Shown here one piece after another: positions 15,905 to 23,383 of a stretch of 23,532 nucleotides of DNA. How positions within the stretch are numbered: the stretch's first letter is position 1; every line of letters begins with the position of its first letter. The notes beneath the pieces are model-generated. The model was not told the origin of the DNA. It saw only the letters and a program-made list of their open reading frames with translations, and ran no database searches. The DNA lies in assembly GCA_003506735.1 (NCBI GenBank), contig DNYS01000217.1, positions 7,095 through 30,626 on the forward strand. Reading direction: 5' to 3'. The position numbers and the translations under genes are program-made. The DNA is from Nitrospinota bacterium (GTDB taxonomy: Bacteria > UBA8248).

Positions 15905-16520
15905 GCCCGATAATACTGAGAGAAGAAGAATTCCGGCGCCGATTTGTTTGGCTATAGCCCCCGATTTGAGCGCCATGCGACCGCTTCGGTTAGGCAGCTC
16001 TTCCGCCAAGCCCAGCCAATGCTCAGGACCGAAACTTTTTCCCAAGGGATTAAATTCACCGGTGTATTCCGAGTACCCACGGGTCCTTCGGATTACATAT
16101 CTGAAATAACTTCCCCTGCCCCCATCCACGGGCACAGGTCGAATAAGGAGAGGTCCTAAAGGGACATGCCGCCCGAATTTTCGTTAGCTCCAGCATAAAG
16201 AATGCACCATGGGGCCGCTCCACCGGGCCGGACGATTCCGCCTCCCGGCCGCAAGACCATGCACTCAAGACGATTCAGCGCGGGCTCTAATCTGATTGAA
16301 ACATGCCTCGAATGCGGAATTCAGGGACGGGCCTCGCTCCCCTTTCGGCAGGAGAAGAAATCGAAAGCCCCATCCCTCCAATTCGTTATGGTGAATCTCT
16401 CCGCAATTCCGACCCGCATCCTCCGGCTTCCGGATAATTCCACTTTCTTTCGCTTTTCTCCGGGTGAATTATTGCGCATAAGACACGGTATTATTACGCT
16501 GGCTTACACCAGCGTCTCGC
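15905..16520. other. about 0.6 kb between convergent terminators without a recognisable gene
   Basis: No convincing coding region is seen on either strand. A minus-strand open frame with a GTG near 16135 (GYSEYTGEFNPLGKSFGPEH region) runs into the permease terminator, lacks a ribosome binding site and matches no family I recognise. A 7-bp perfect hairpin lies at 16496-16515 (ACGCTGG, 6-nt loop, CCAGCGT), directly beside the terminator of the binding-protein gene. The region may be a gene remnant or hold an unknown RNA. Confidence 0.5.
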
Positions 16521-16559
16521 AAAAAAAATCCCCCCGAGGGCCCGAAGCCCTGGGGGGGA
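16521..16559 (-). terminator. intrinsic terminator of the substrate-binding-protein gene
   Basis: The stem pairs 16529-16541 with 16547-16559 (one G-G mismatch), around a CCGAA loop. On the minus strand it is followed by TTTTTTTT. It lies 21 nt beyond the stop codon of the binding-protein gene. Confidence 0.9.
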
Positions 16560-16580
16560 CTATTCGAACGGCCGGAATCT

Positions 16581-17570
16581 TTAGTTCGTGTATTTCATCT
16601 CGGCCGCAACCTTGCGCAGGATGGAATCGTCGATAAATCTGGTCTTCTTGAAGTCGGTAGTCTTCTTGATCCAACCGAGCTTTATCTGTTTCTTGTTCAT
16701 GTCGTTCAGATAGGATTTCACCTCATCCGTGATGAAAACTTCGGAGCGGAGACGCCGGACGATGACCTTGATAACGCTGAGCTTCACCTTTGTGCCGAGC
16801 TCGACGAGGTCCTTATGGTAAATCTTGGCGTACTTGTCGGGGTCATCCTTGAGAAGCTTGTGGGCCATGAGCCAGCCCCTGAAATACTTCGCATAAAGCT
16901 CGGGGTGTTTTTTCAGGGTGTCCGGGTTGCCAACGTGCATCATGCGGGTCTTGTCGTACTTGCACAGGTTCTCGAGCGATCGGATCTGGCCGGCCTGAAT
17001 GGCAATCTCGAGCATCGGGTCGCCTACTAAGGCCGCCTGGGCGTTACCCGAAACGATGGCCGAAATGCGCTCGGTCGTCCGAACACTAAGGAGCGGAAAA
17101 TCCGAACTCTTCAAGCCGTACGCCGGGATGACGTAGGACTGAAACGCGAAGTCTGTGCTCGTTCCCTTTTTGTTGGCAAAGGTGACACCCTTAAGGTCTT
17201 TCAGGCTCTTGGCTTTCGAATTCACCGGAACCACGATGTGCTGGGTGTCGCAGATGTTGGCGGTGACGCCGATGGCGGTGACCTGGGCGCCTCTTGAGAT
17301 AGCGGTCGAGAAGGGCGAAAAGCCCGTCGTGCCCGTGTCCAGGTTGCCCTGGATGATGGCGTTGCGCATCAGCTTGCCCTGTTTAAAGTTTGCGATGGTA
17401 TATTTGAGACCCTGCTTTTTCCAAAAACCCGCCCTGTGGGCGACGACCTCGAACGAGCCCATCAGCGCACGGTGAGCGCCGATCCGCAGTGTGGCCGATT
17501 CTGCAAGACCTGCGCCAAGCAGGCCCAACGCCATTACGGCGGCCATTAGGAAACTGGCAATTCTCTTCAT
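16581..17570 (-). CDS. ABC transporter substrate-binding protein, NMT1/SsuA/TauA-like
   Basis: This 329-residue periplasmic binding protein has a clear signal peptide (MKRIASFLMAAVMALGLLGA, cleavage after LAESA near res. 26). Its fold is that of the NMT1/THI5-like type II binding proteins: LRIGAHRALMGSFEVVAHRAGFWKKQGL, GNLDTGTTGFSPFSTAISRGAQVTAIG, SLKDLKGVTFANKKGTSTDF and ALVGDPMLEIAI. ATG 17570 is used because AAGGAGGAG lies upstream and the signal peptide begins there; 27 further codons are open but not protein-like. It most likely feeds the ATPase/permease on the opposite strand, since no other transporter genes are present. The ligand is unknown (sulfonate, pyrimidine, aromatic acid and similar are possible). 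Confidence 0.93.
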   Translation of the reverse strand: MKRIASFLMAAVMALGLLGAGLAESATLRIGAHRALMGSFEVVAHRAGFWKKQGLKYTIANFKQGKLMRNAIIQGNLDTGTTGFSPFSTAISRGAQVTAIGVTANICDTQHIVVPVNSKAKSLKDLKGVTFANKKGTSTDFAFQSYVIPAYGLKSSDFPLLSVRTTERISAIVSGNAQAALVGDPMLEIAIQAGQIRSLENLCKYDKTRMMHVGNPDTLKKHPELYAKYFRGWLMAHKLLKDDPDKYAKIYHKDLVELGTKVKLSVIKVIVRRLRSEVFITDEVKSYLNDMNKKQIKLGWIKKTTDFKKTRFIDDSILRKVAAEMKYTN

Positions 17571-17644
17571 CTTTCCACTCCTCCTTGAAAAAAAACTGGC
17601 CACGCGCGGCGGCATGTGAATCTCGAAATATGGGATCGGCCCCC

Positions 17645-17683
17645 GTGTCACGCCAGATGTGGGAAAAATTTCCCAGGCGACAC
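17645..17683 (-). promoter_or_regulatory. nested inverted repeat in the binding-protein mRNA leader
   Basis: Three stacked arms pair: GTGT/ACAC (17645-17648 with 17680-17683), CGCC/GGCG (17651-17654 with 17676-17679) and TGGGAAA/TTTCCCA (17660-17666 with 17669-17675). Only bulges CA and AGATG lie on one side. The structure sits about 75 nt before the start codon. It may be an RNA element in the leader or an operator. Confidence 0.5.
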
Positions 17684-17734
17684 TAAATTAACCGCGAATT
17701 GGACAATTAGCGGCTCGACGTAATCAGATTTCTA

Positions 17735-17764
17735 ATTCTACACGAATTTTGAAGATTTCAAAAT
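17735..17764 (-). promoter_or_regulatory. promoter with overlapping 8-3-8 palindrome for the binding-protein gene
   Basis: On minus, TTGAAA (17761-17756) and TAGAAT (17740-17735) are 15 nt apart; each matches 5/6 of the sigma70 boxes, though the spacer is short. The perfect inverted repeat ATTTTGAA-GAT-TTCAAAAT (17746-17764) covers the -35 and half the spacer, as expected for a repressor site. Confidence 0.5.
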
Positions 17765-17883
17765 GAAAAAACTGGAGCGCGGGGGCGCAATTCATTCGCC
17801 AGAGGCGCGGGCGCAATGTGGATCCCATGCCCGAGTGAAATCTAACTGGTTGATATTAAACCGTTAATCCGGAATTTTGCCGC

Positions 17884-18597
17884 CTACAGGCCCAGAATGG
17901 CCACCGCGCGGACGGGCGATCCCGTCCCGTTGCGAATTTTCAGCGGGAGCCCGACGTAGAGGAACTCCTTGCCGGCCACCTCTTCGATATTGGCCAGATT
18001 TTCCGTATTCACGCGCTGAAGTTCCCGGCAAAGAACGTGGCACGGAAACGTCAGCTCGTTGGCATTGATGGCGGCATCGATGCTGGGGGCGTCCTGGCCG
18101 ATGTTGACCACACCGCACTCGCGGTAGAGAAAATCCGCGGCCTCGCGGCCCAGGCCCGGATACTCGGAAACGTAGCCATCGTCCGGAAACGTTCGTTTAT
18201 AGTGGCCCCCAGTGAAAAGAAACGTCCCCTCCCGGGGCGGCGTGAGGCCCTGGCTAGAAAGCTCGTCCTGGAGAAGGTGCAGCGAGATCTCTTCTTTCGG
18301 CTCCACCTTGCCCGTAAAATCGAGCGCGATGGCCCGCGTGACGAACGTACTCAGGGGGGACTGATCGATATGGGGCGCGGTCTCGCGCTCGTCGATATGA
18401 CTGACCGAATCGGTGTGCGTCGGCCCGTGATCGCACATGTGGAGCATCATCGCCGCATAGGTGATATCCTTGGGCTTGATGGGGGCGTTGGCCATGTCCT
18501 CATGGCGCGCGATGTATTCGATTTTCGTTGCGGGATGGCCCGGAAACCGGGGGGCATCGGTGTAGATTTCCTGACTCAGATCGACGATTTCGTACAT
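17884..18597 (-). CDS. metal-dependent cyclase/hydrolase (kynurenine formamidase-like)
   Basis: This 237-residue protein of the cyclase family (KynB-like amide or ester hydrolases) starts MYEIVDLSQEIYTDAPRFPGHP, typical of the group. The metal site DHGPTHTDSVSH provides His57, His61, Asp63 and His67 with the spacing of the classical HxGTHxDxPxH motif. PPREGTFLFTGGH and the C-terminal EFLYVGLPLKIRNGTGSPVRA complete the fold. ATG 18597 is preferred: GGAGG lies 5 nt before it, whereas ATG 18609 has no site. It follows the LLM monooxygenase gene by 80 nt, suggesting it opens or hydrolyses the oxidised product. The substrate is not known. Confidence 0.9.
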   Translation of the reverse strand: MYEIVDLSQEIYTDAPRFPGHPATKIEYIARHEDMANAPIKPKDITYAAMMLHMCDHGPTHTDSVSHIDERETAPHIDQSPLSTFVTRAIALDFTGKVEPKEEISLHLLQDELSSQGLTPPREGTFLFTGGHYKRTFPDDGYVSEYPGLGREAADFLYRECGVVNIGQDAPSIDAAINANELTFPCHVLCRELQRVNTENLANIEEVAGKEFLYVGLPLKIRNGTGSPVRAVAILGL

Positions 18598-18677
18598 TTT
18601 CCCCTCCATCGTTCAGGGAGCAAAAATCAAGGGCCGCCGCCCGCGCGGAGGCCCCCACCGCCGGCTCAAGGATACCG

Positions 18678-19922
18678 CTACCCGACGCCTCCAACCGTCA
18701 CGCCGTTGGTCACGGGCGCTTCGAGCTCCGGCACCACTTTTTCCATGAAGGTTTTGAGCTCGTAAATCACCTCATCCTTGGGCTCTTGGGCGTAGTGCCA
18801 GATCAGGGTGATAAATTCAGCCGGCAACTCCTTGTAGGAATTCACGAATTGTTCGGTGAGTTGGTCCAGCGTCCCGCCGTGGAAAATGCCGCTCTCCTTG
18901 ATGTTTTCGATCCAATCGATGTTCGAGGTATCGTCGGGGAATTGCGGGAAAAAGGGGACGTAGAAATTCTGGTAGATGTCCTGGTCGTACCTTCGAAGTT
19001 TCTCGTCGTATTCCTTTTCGGAATCGGCCACGTGAATCCACCGGCACATGTTCTGGCGCTCGCCGAGCACGAAGTCGTGGCCCGCCTTTTGGCCCTCTTC
19101 CACATACAAGTGACAAAACTCGACCATCTTTTCGAGCTTGGTGAAATAGGTGGGCCGGAAACCGTTTTTCGCCGCGAATTTTATCGAATCGGCGCTGGCG
19201 CTAACCGCTTGAAATACAGGAGGATGCGGGCTCTGATAAGGCGGCGGGCAAACGCTGATCCGCCTTACCTTCCCCTGAGCGTCGATCTCGCCCTCGCTGC
19301 CGGCCGCCTGGGCGCTCTTCCAGGCCGGGTACTCGATTCCCTCCTCGAATGGATAAGGCGCCTTGTAGAATTTTCCGTTCAATTCGACCGAATCCTGGGT
19401 CCAGCATTTGATGAGCATCTCCGTCCGCTCCTCGAAAATCTCGCGGTTGCGGATGTCGTCCTTGCCGCCCAAGTACCTGGCGACAGCGGCCACCGAATCG
19501 GTGAACTGGCCCAAAACGTTCGTCCAGCGCGACTGATAGCCGCGCGCCACCCCGCAGAAGAATTTTCCCTTGGTGATGTGGTCGAGGATGGCCGTCTCCT
19601 CGGCAACGCGGATGGGGTCCTGGGCCGCCATGACGTAGCCCAGTGCGCCCAGACGCGCGTTCTTGACGTTGGACGCCCACCAGGCGTTCAAAATTCCGGG
19701 GTTCGGGCCCACCTCGTAGCCCTCCGAATGGAGATGGTGCTCAATCGTGCTGATGCCCCATACACCCAGCTCGTCCGCCGCCTTGACGATGTCCATCCAG
19801 TCGTGGAGGACTTTGTGATAGAGATCCTTGTCCCTGCCGATAGGCCGCTTTTTCTCCCGGTCCGCCCGGTCCTCGGTGGGCAGCATCGGGTACAACTGGA
19901 TGATCACCTTCGGTGTAGGCAT
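18678..19922 (-). CDS. LLM-class (luciferase-like) flavin-dependent monooxygenase
   Basis: This 414-residue TIM-barrel oxidoreductase uses FMNH2 or F420H2. Seen are VIIQLYPMLPTED, DIVKAADELGVWGISTIEHHLHSEGYEVGPNPGI, ARLGALGYVMAAQDPIRVAEETAILDHITKGKFFCGVARGYQS (the flavin-binding core) and ISVCPPPYQSPHPPVFQAVSASADSIKFAAKNGF. The C terminus is helical. The ATG has GGGGAGG about 8 nt upstream. It lies 48 nt after the MarR gene and before the cyclase-like hydrolase on the same strand, a layout common in catabolic operons. Flavin versus F420 and the substrate cannot be decided here. Confidence 0.93.
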   Translation of the reverse strand: MPTPKVIIQLYPMLPTEDRADREKKRPIGRDKDLYHKVLHDWMDIVKAADELGVWGISTIEHHLHSEGYEVGPNPGILNAWWASNVKNARLGALGYVMAAQDPIRVAEETAILDHITKGKFFCGVARGYQSRWTNVLGQFTDSVAAVARYLGGKDDIRNREIFEERTEMLIKCWTQDSVELNGKFYKAPYPFEEGIEYPAWKSAQAAGSEGEIDAQGKVRRISVCPPPYQSPHPPVFQAVSASADSIKFAAKNGFRPTYFTKLEKMVEFCHLYVEEGQKAGHDFVLGERQNMCRWIHVADSEKEYDEKLRRYDQDIYQNFYVPFFPQFPDDTSNIDWIENIKESGIFHGGTLDQLTEQFVNSYKELPAEFITLIWHYAQEPKDEVIYELKTFMEKVVPELEAPVTNGVTVGGVG

Positions 19923-19970
19923 TCAATCGGCCTCCCCTATTTCGTTTCGCTCGTTTATATATAATTGCCG

Positions 19971-20495
19971 TCAGGACACCCGGAGCGCGGGAATCCCACT
20001 CTTCACCTTATTCAAAAGCGCAATCAGCGTCCCTCTTTCCTCCTCGCTCAGATTCTCCATCAATCCGGCGATGCGGTTGTAGTAGTCCGGAAAAATGCGA
20101 TCGAGGGTTTTGTTTCCCTTTTCTGTCATCCGGATGGCGAATCTCCGGCGGTCGCCATTTTGGAGTTCACGCTCGATCAGGCCATCCCGTTCGAGGCCGT
20201 CGAGAAGCCCGGTCATCGTTCCCCGGCTCACGCCCGCCTGCTCGGCGAGATTCGAGGGATTCATCTCCCCGTTCGAGAGATGGCGGAGGTGAATCCGCTT
20301 CAGAAGCAAAAGGACGATAAACCGGGACTGGGTAATATGATGCCGGGAGAGATTTTCATCGAAGGCCGTTAAAACATCGCTTCCCGTTCGAAGCAGGACA
20401 TAGCACGCTTCGAGCGCGGTTGAATCGAGTTCGGGATAAACCCGGCCCATCGCATCGATCATGTCGCGCGAGGGAAGCTCACGCATATAGAACAT
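19971..20495 (-). CDS. MarR-family transcriptional regulator
   Basis: This 174-residue winged-helix DNA-binding protein has an N-terminal dimerisation helix (about 22-50). The core is FIVLLLLKRIHLRHLSNGEMNPSNLAEQAGVSRGTMTGLLDGLERDGLIERELQNGDRRRFAIRMTEKG. This includes recognition helix VSRGTMTGLLDGLERDG and wing NGDRRRFAIRMTEKG. The ATG at 20495 has GAGG 7 nt upstream. It is the first gene of a probable MarR-LLM-cyclase operon and probably represses itself and the operon through the palindrome at 20520-20552, with release by a small aromatic or phenolic ligand as usual in the family (inference). Confidence 0.93.
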   Translation of the reverse strand: MFYMRELPSRDMIDAMGRVYPELDSTALEACYVLLRTGSDVLTAFDENLSRHHITQSRFIVLLLLKRIHLRHLSNGEMNPSNLAEQAGVSRGTMTGLLDGLERDGLIERELQNGDRRRFAIRMTEKGNKTLDRIFPDYYNRIAGLMENLSEEERGTLIALLNKVKSGIPALRVS

Positions 20496-20519
20496 ATCGA
20501 ACCTCGAAATGAATCGAAA

Positions 20520-20552
20520 TAGTATGGAGCCTTATTATATGGAGGCTTACTA
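20520..20552. promoter_or_regulatory. candidate MarR operator overlapping the promoter
   Basis: Outer arms TAGTA (20520-20524) and TACTA (20548-20552) and inner arms AGCCT (20528-20532) and AGGCT (20543-20547) form an imperfect palindrome. The same DNA also contains two direct copies of TATGGAGnCTTA (20523-20534 and 20538-20549, 11/12 identical). It covers the -10 and most of the spacer of the promoter. Confidence 0.6.
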
Positions 20553-20561
20553 TAAAGTCAA
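20534..20561 (-). promoter_or_regulatory. near-consensus sigma70 promoter of the MarR-LLM-cyclase operon
   Basis: On minus, TTGACT (20561-20556) and a perfect TATAAT (20539-20534) are separated by 16 nt. The predicted start near 20527 gives a leader of about 30 nt before the MarR start codon. Confidence 0.75.
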
Positions 20562-20567
20562 TGAAAT

Positions 20568-20583
20568 GGCCTCCTCGGAGGCC
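20568..20583 (-). terminator. possible terminator after the hydroxyacid dehydrogenase gene
   Basis: GGCCTCC and GGAGGCC form a perfect GC-rich hairpin (20568-20574 with 20577-20583). On minus it is followed only by ATTTCATT, so the T-run is weak. It separates the upstream two-gene unit from the MarR promoter. Confidence 0.5.
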
Positions 20584-20628
20584 GGAATTCAGAGATAATC
20601 GCCTCACTTCAGCGCACATCCCTCCCGT

Positions 20629-21633
20629 TCAAGGAATATCCAGGCAGTCAAATACATCGGGGTTCACCACATCGGGAGGGCGGCGGCCGGCCAAATATTC
20701 AATGACGCAGGTTATCGCGTGCCGGACGGTATTGTGGATGGCATCCTCGCCCCGGCCCGCCGCATGCGGGGTCAGCACCACATTTTCCATCGAAAAGATC
20801 GGGTGGGCGAATTCGGGCGGCTCCTCGGGAAACACATCGAGGGCCGCCCCACGGATCCTCCCCCCATCGAGTGCATCGGCCACCGCGTCGAGATCCACCA
20901 GCCCGCCGCGTGAGGTGTTGACGACAAATGAGCCCGGCTTCATGAGGGAGAGCAGATCGCGCCCGATGAGACCCTGCGTCTCCGGAATGAGGGGCACATG
21001 ACAACACAGAAAATCCGCCCGCCGGGCCACCTCCTCCAGCGGGAGAAACGCGGCGCCCACCTCAGCCGCATAGGCCTCGTCCGGATCCGGATCGTAGGTC
21101 AGGATTTCCATATCGAAGGCCGCCGCCCGGCGCGCCACTTGCTTTCCGATGTTCCCGAATCCGAGTATGCCCAGCGTTTTTCCCATGAGCGGCGCCAGCG
21201 GAACCTGTACCTCCCGCCAGGCCCCCTTGCGGAACCTCTCCTCCATCCAGGGCAACCGCCGTGCCGCCGCGAGGAGGATGGCCATCGTATGCTCTGCCAC
21301 CGACACCGCATTTTGCCCTGCAGCGTGGGTGACGACCACCCCGCTGGCCGTGGCCGCATCCAGGTCGATGCTGTTCAGCCCGACACCCGAGCGGGAGACG
21401 ATGCGCAGGCTGGCGGCGCTCTCGAACACCCGGGGGGTATAGGGCTCCGCTCCGGCGATGACCGCCACAACGCCGGAAAGCCCCCGAATGAGTTCGCCTT
21501 CCGTCATCCGGGCGCCGACCACATCGAGGCGCACCTCCAGGTCCGCCTCCTCGGACAGGGGCCGGAACAGGTCTTTTGGGTCTTCGTAGTTGAGAAGAAA
21601 GGGTGTCGTCACCCAGGCAATGCCCCTGGGCAT
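20629..21633 (-). CDS. D-isomer-specific 2-hydroxyacid dehydrogenase (NAD-dependent)
   Basis: This 334-residue enzyme of the phosphoglycerate/hydroxypyruvate dehydrogenase family interconverts a 2-hydroxyacid and a 2-oxoacid. The Rossmann motif is GFGNIG (158-163) with Asp181 as the NAD-selecting acidic residue. The catalytic triad is Arg242 in NTSRGG, Glu271 in DVFPEEPPE and His290 in LTPHAAG. The substrate-loop SRSGVGLNSIDL (80-91) is typical. ATG 21633 is chosen because GAGGACAAGG lies just upstream; the longer open frame overlaps the preceding gene. It begins 16 nt after the ThDP enzyme stop, so they share a transcript. No ACT domain is present. Confidence 0.94.
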   Translation of the reverse strand: MPRGIAWVTTPFLLNYEDPKDLFRPLSEEADLEVRLDVVGARMTEGELIRGLSGVVAVIAGAEPYTPRVFESAASLRIVSRSGVGLNSIDLDAATASGVVVTHAAGQNAVSVAEHTMAILLAAARRLPWMEERFRKGAWREVQVPLAPLMGKTLGILGFGNIGKQVARRAAAFDMEILTYDPDPDEAYAAEVGAAFLPLEEVARRADFLCCHVPLIPETQGLIGRDLLSLMKPGSFVVNTSRGGLVDLDAVADALDGGRIRGAALDVFPEEPPEFAHPIFSMENVVLTPHAAGRGEDAIHNTVRHAITCVIEYLAGRRPPDVVNPDVFDCLDIP

Positions 21634-21649
21634 CCTTGTCCTCACGCAC

Positions 21650-23329
21650 CTAATTGGGCGGAAGCGGCCTATAGGTTGTCGATACGTCAACGATGGAGGG
21701 CGTGTCCGAGGAAAACGCTTTTTCCAGGGCCGGTGCGAGGCCGTCCGGCTTCTCGACGCGAATACCGAAACCGCCACAGGCGTTGGCTATCTCCGCGAAG
21801 TTGGGACTCTGGAATTCACACCCGTAGGCCTCGCCGTAGAGCTTCTCCTGCTGGCCAATCATTTGCGAGAATGCTCCGTCGTTGAAAATCACGAAAACCA
21901 CATTGGCGCCATACTCGCAGGCGGTGACGAAATCCCCGATGGTCATCAAAAAGGCGCCGTCGCCCGAAATCCCCACCACCTGCCTGTCGGGGTATTCGAG
22001 CTTGGCGACGATCGCCGTCGGGAGGCAAAATGACATCGCGTTCCAGACGCCCGACTGCAAAAACGATTCGGGGTTCGTGATCGGAAGATAAAACCGCCCC
22101 CACATCTGGCAGTTCCCGACATCGCTCACGACCACCGCATCCAGGTCGATCATGCCCGCAACCGTTTCCACGATGAACCCCGGATGAACCGGAGTCTCAT
22201 CGCGACCGCCGTCGAGATAGGCGCTGACCGTCTCCCTGAACTCGGATCGAATCCGGGCGATCTCGCCCTTGACCTCCTCGTTGACGGGCCGCGCCTCGCC
22301 TTTCAGGCGCTCAAGGAGAGCGCCTAGGAACAGCTTCGGGTCGGCGACGATCTCGTCTTTCCGGGAATAATTCTCATCCTCGGAATCGTCGAATCCAACG
22401 AGAATACTCTCCTCGGGAGCTACCTCCCTCAGAAATTCGGTCTCCGCCGTCGAGGCCCTGAGCCCGACCGATAAGAGGAGATCGGCTTTTTCCATAACAT
22501 ACTGGAACCTGGGGTCCGACCGGGTGCCGATAAAATGACCGGCAGCGAAGGGATGATCGTCGGGAATGACACCCATCGAATCCTGGGGATAGACCACCGG
22601 GATGGAAAGCATCTCGGAAATCTCGGCCACCTCTTTCATGGCGTTTTTCCGCATCACGCCCTTGCCCGCGCAGATGACAGGGGCCTTCGCGCCCAGAAGC
22701 CGGCGCGCGAACTGATCGACGTCCTCGCTGGAGGGCTCGATCACCTCAACCGGCGCCGTTTGATAGGCGGCGAACGAGACGGGCTCGGCCTGGAGGATAT
22801 AAGGCGCATAGTCCGAGAGGCGGGGAAACTCGATATGGACCGGCCCCGGCCTTCCGCTCCGGCAGACGCGGAACGCCTCTGCCATGATGGAGGGGATATC
22901 CTCGATCCGCCGGACGCGCACGCTCCATTTCGTTACATGGCGGCACAACTCGACGGTGAATTCGGGATTATCGACCCCATGAAAAGCCTCACGCGAAGCC
23001 TTGAGCGGTACGGCCCCGGTGAGATGAATCACCGGAGAGGCGGCCCCGTAAGCCTGGGCCAGGCCAGCCACGGAATTCGCCACCCCCGGACCCGCCGTAA
23101 GCAGGCAGATGCCGGGCTCGCCCGTAAGCCTCCCGTAGGCATCGGCCATCAGCGTTACGTTGGGCTCCATCTTACAGGTCACAAGCTGGATGGATGGCGC
23201 CTTGCGCAGCCCATCGTAGAGCGGGAGCACATGCGAGCCGGGAACGCAGAAAACCTTCTTGACGTTCTCCTTGACCAGGGCCTCAACGACCGCCTGGCCC
23301 GCATGCATTGGAGACGTTTCGGTAGCCAT
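21650..23329 (-). CDS. ThDP-dependent acetolactate-synthase-like enzyme
   Basis: This 559-residue cytoplasmic enzyme has the three-domain layout of the acetolactate synthase/benzoylformate decarboxylase family. The N-terminal PYR domain carries FCVPGSHVLPLYDGL and the cofactor-activating Glu55 in KMEPNVTLMADAYGRLTGEPG, then LTAGPGVANSVAGLAQAY. The central domain spans about 190-340. The C-terminal PP domain has GDGAFLM (456-462) to FND (482-484), the ThDP/Mg motif. The start has GGGGGG about 6 nt upstream. Pairing with a D-2-hydroxyacid dehydrogenase rather than with a small IlvH subunit argues for a catabolic decarboxylase or ligase of 2-oxoacids over valine/isoleucine synthesis; this is inference. 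Confidence 0.92.
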   Translation of the reverse strand: MATETSPMHAGQAVVEALVKENVKKVFCVPGSHVLPLYDGLRKAPSIQLVTCKMEPNVTLMADAYGRLTGEPGICLLTAGPGVANSVAGLAQAYGAASPVIHLTGAVPLKASREAFHGVDNPEFTVELCRHVTKWSVRVRRIEDIPSIMAEAFRVCRSGRPGPVHIEFPRLSDYAPYILQAEPVSFAAYQTAPVEVIEPSSEDVDQFARRLLGAKAPVICAGKGVMRKNAMKEVAEISEMLSIPVVYPQDSMGVIPDDHPFAAGHFIGTRSDPRFQYVMEKADLLLSVGLRASTAETEFLREVAPEESILVGFDDSEDENYSRKDEIVADPKLFLGALLERLKGEARPVNEEVKGEIARIRSEFRETVSAYLDGGRDETPVHPGFIVETVAGMIDLDAVVVSDVGNCQMWGRFYLPITNPESFLQSGVWNAMSFCLPTAIVAKLEYPDRQVVGISGDGAFLMTIGDFVTACEYGANVVFVIFNDGAFSQMIGQQEKLYGEAYGCEFQSPNFAEIANACGGFGIRVEKPDGLAPALEKAFSSDTPSIVDVSTTYRPLPPN

Positions 23330-23340
23330 GCCATCCCCCC

Positions 23341-23372
23341 AAAAAATAGCCGCCGGGATATTTTCCGGCGGC
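23341..23372 (-). terminator. intrinsic terminator after the tRNA genes
   Basis: A perfect 8-bp stem GCCGCCGG/CCGGCGGC (23349-23356 with 23365-23372) carries an 8-nt loop. On minus it is followed by TATTTTTT. It lies 11 nt beyond the CCA end of tRNA-Asp and just ahead of the ThDP gene start. Confidence 0.85.
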
Positions 23373-23383
23373 CTGAATTAATT

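Larger units (their letters stand above)
17571..17883 (-). other. 313-nt leader and promoter region of the substrate-binding-protein gene
   Basis: This AT-rich non-coding stretch lies between the cyclase/hydrolase stop and the binding-protein start. It holds the promoter/operator candidate at 17735-17764 and a nested inverted repeat at 17645-17683. The length of leader after the predicted promoter (about 155 nt) is unusual for this compact region. Confidence 0.6.

Noticed and set aside
15906-16135. Minus-strand open frame in the gap after the permease terminator
   Set aside because: It reads through the intrinsic terminator and the 3' end of the permease copy, lacks a ribosome binding site and has no recognisable motif.
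18528-19964. 478-codon plus-strand open frame
   Set aside because: It is the antisense of the LLM monooxygenase and shows no family motif; high GC content produces long antisense frames throughout the window.
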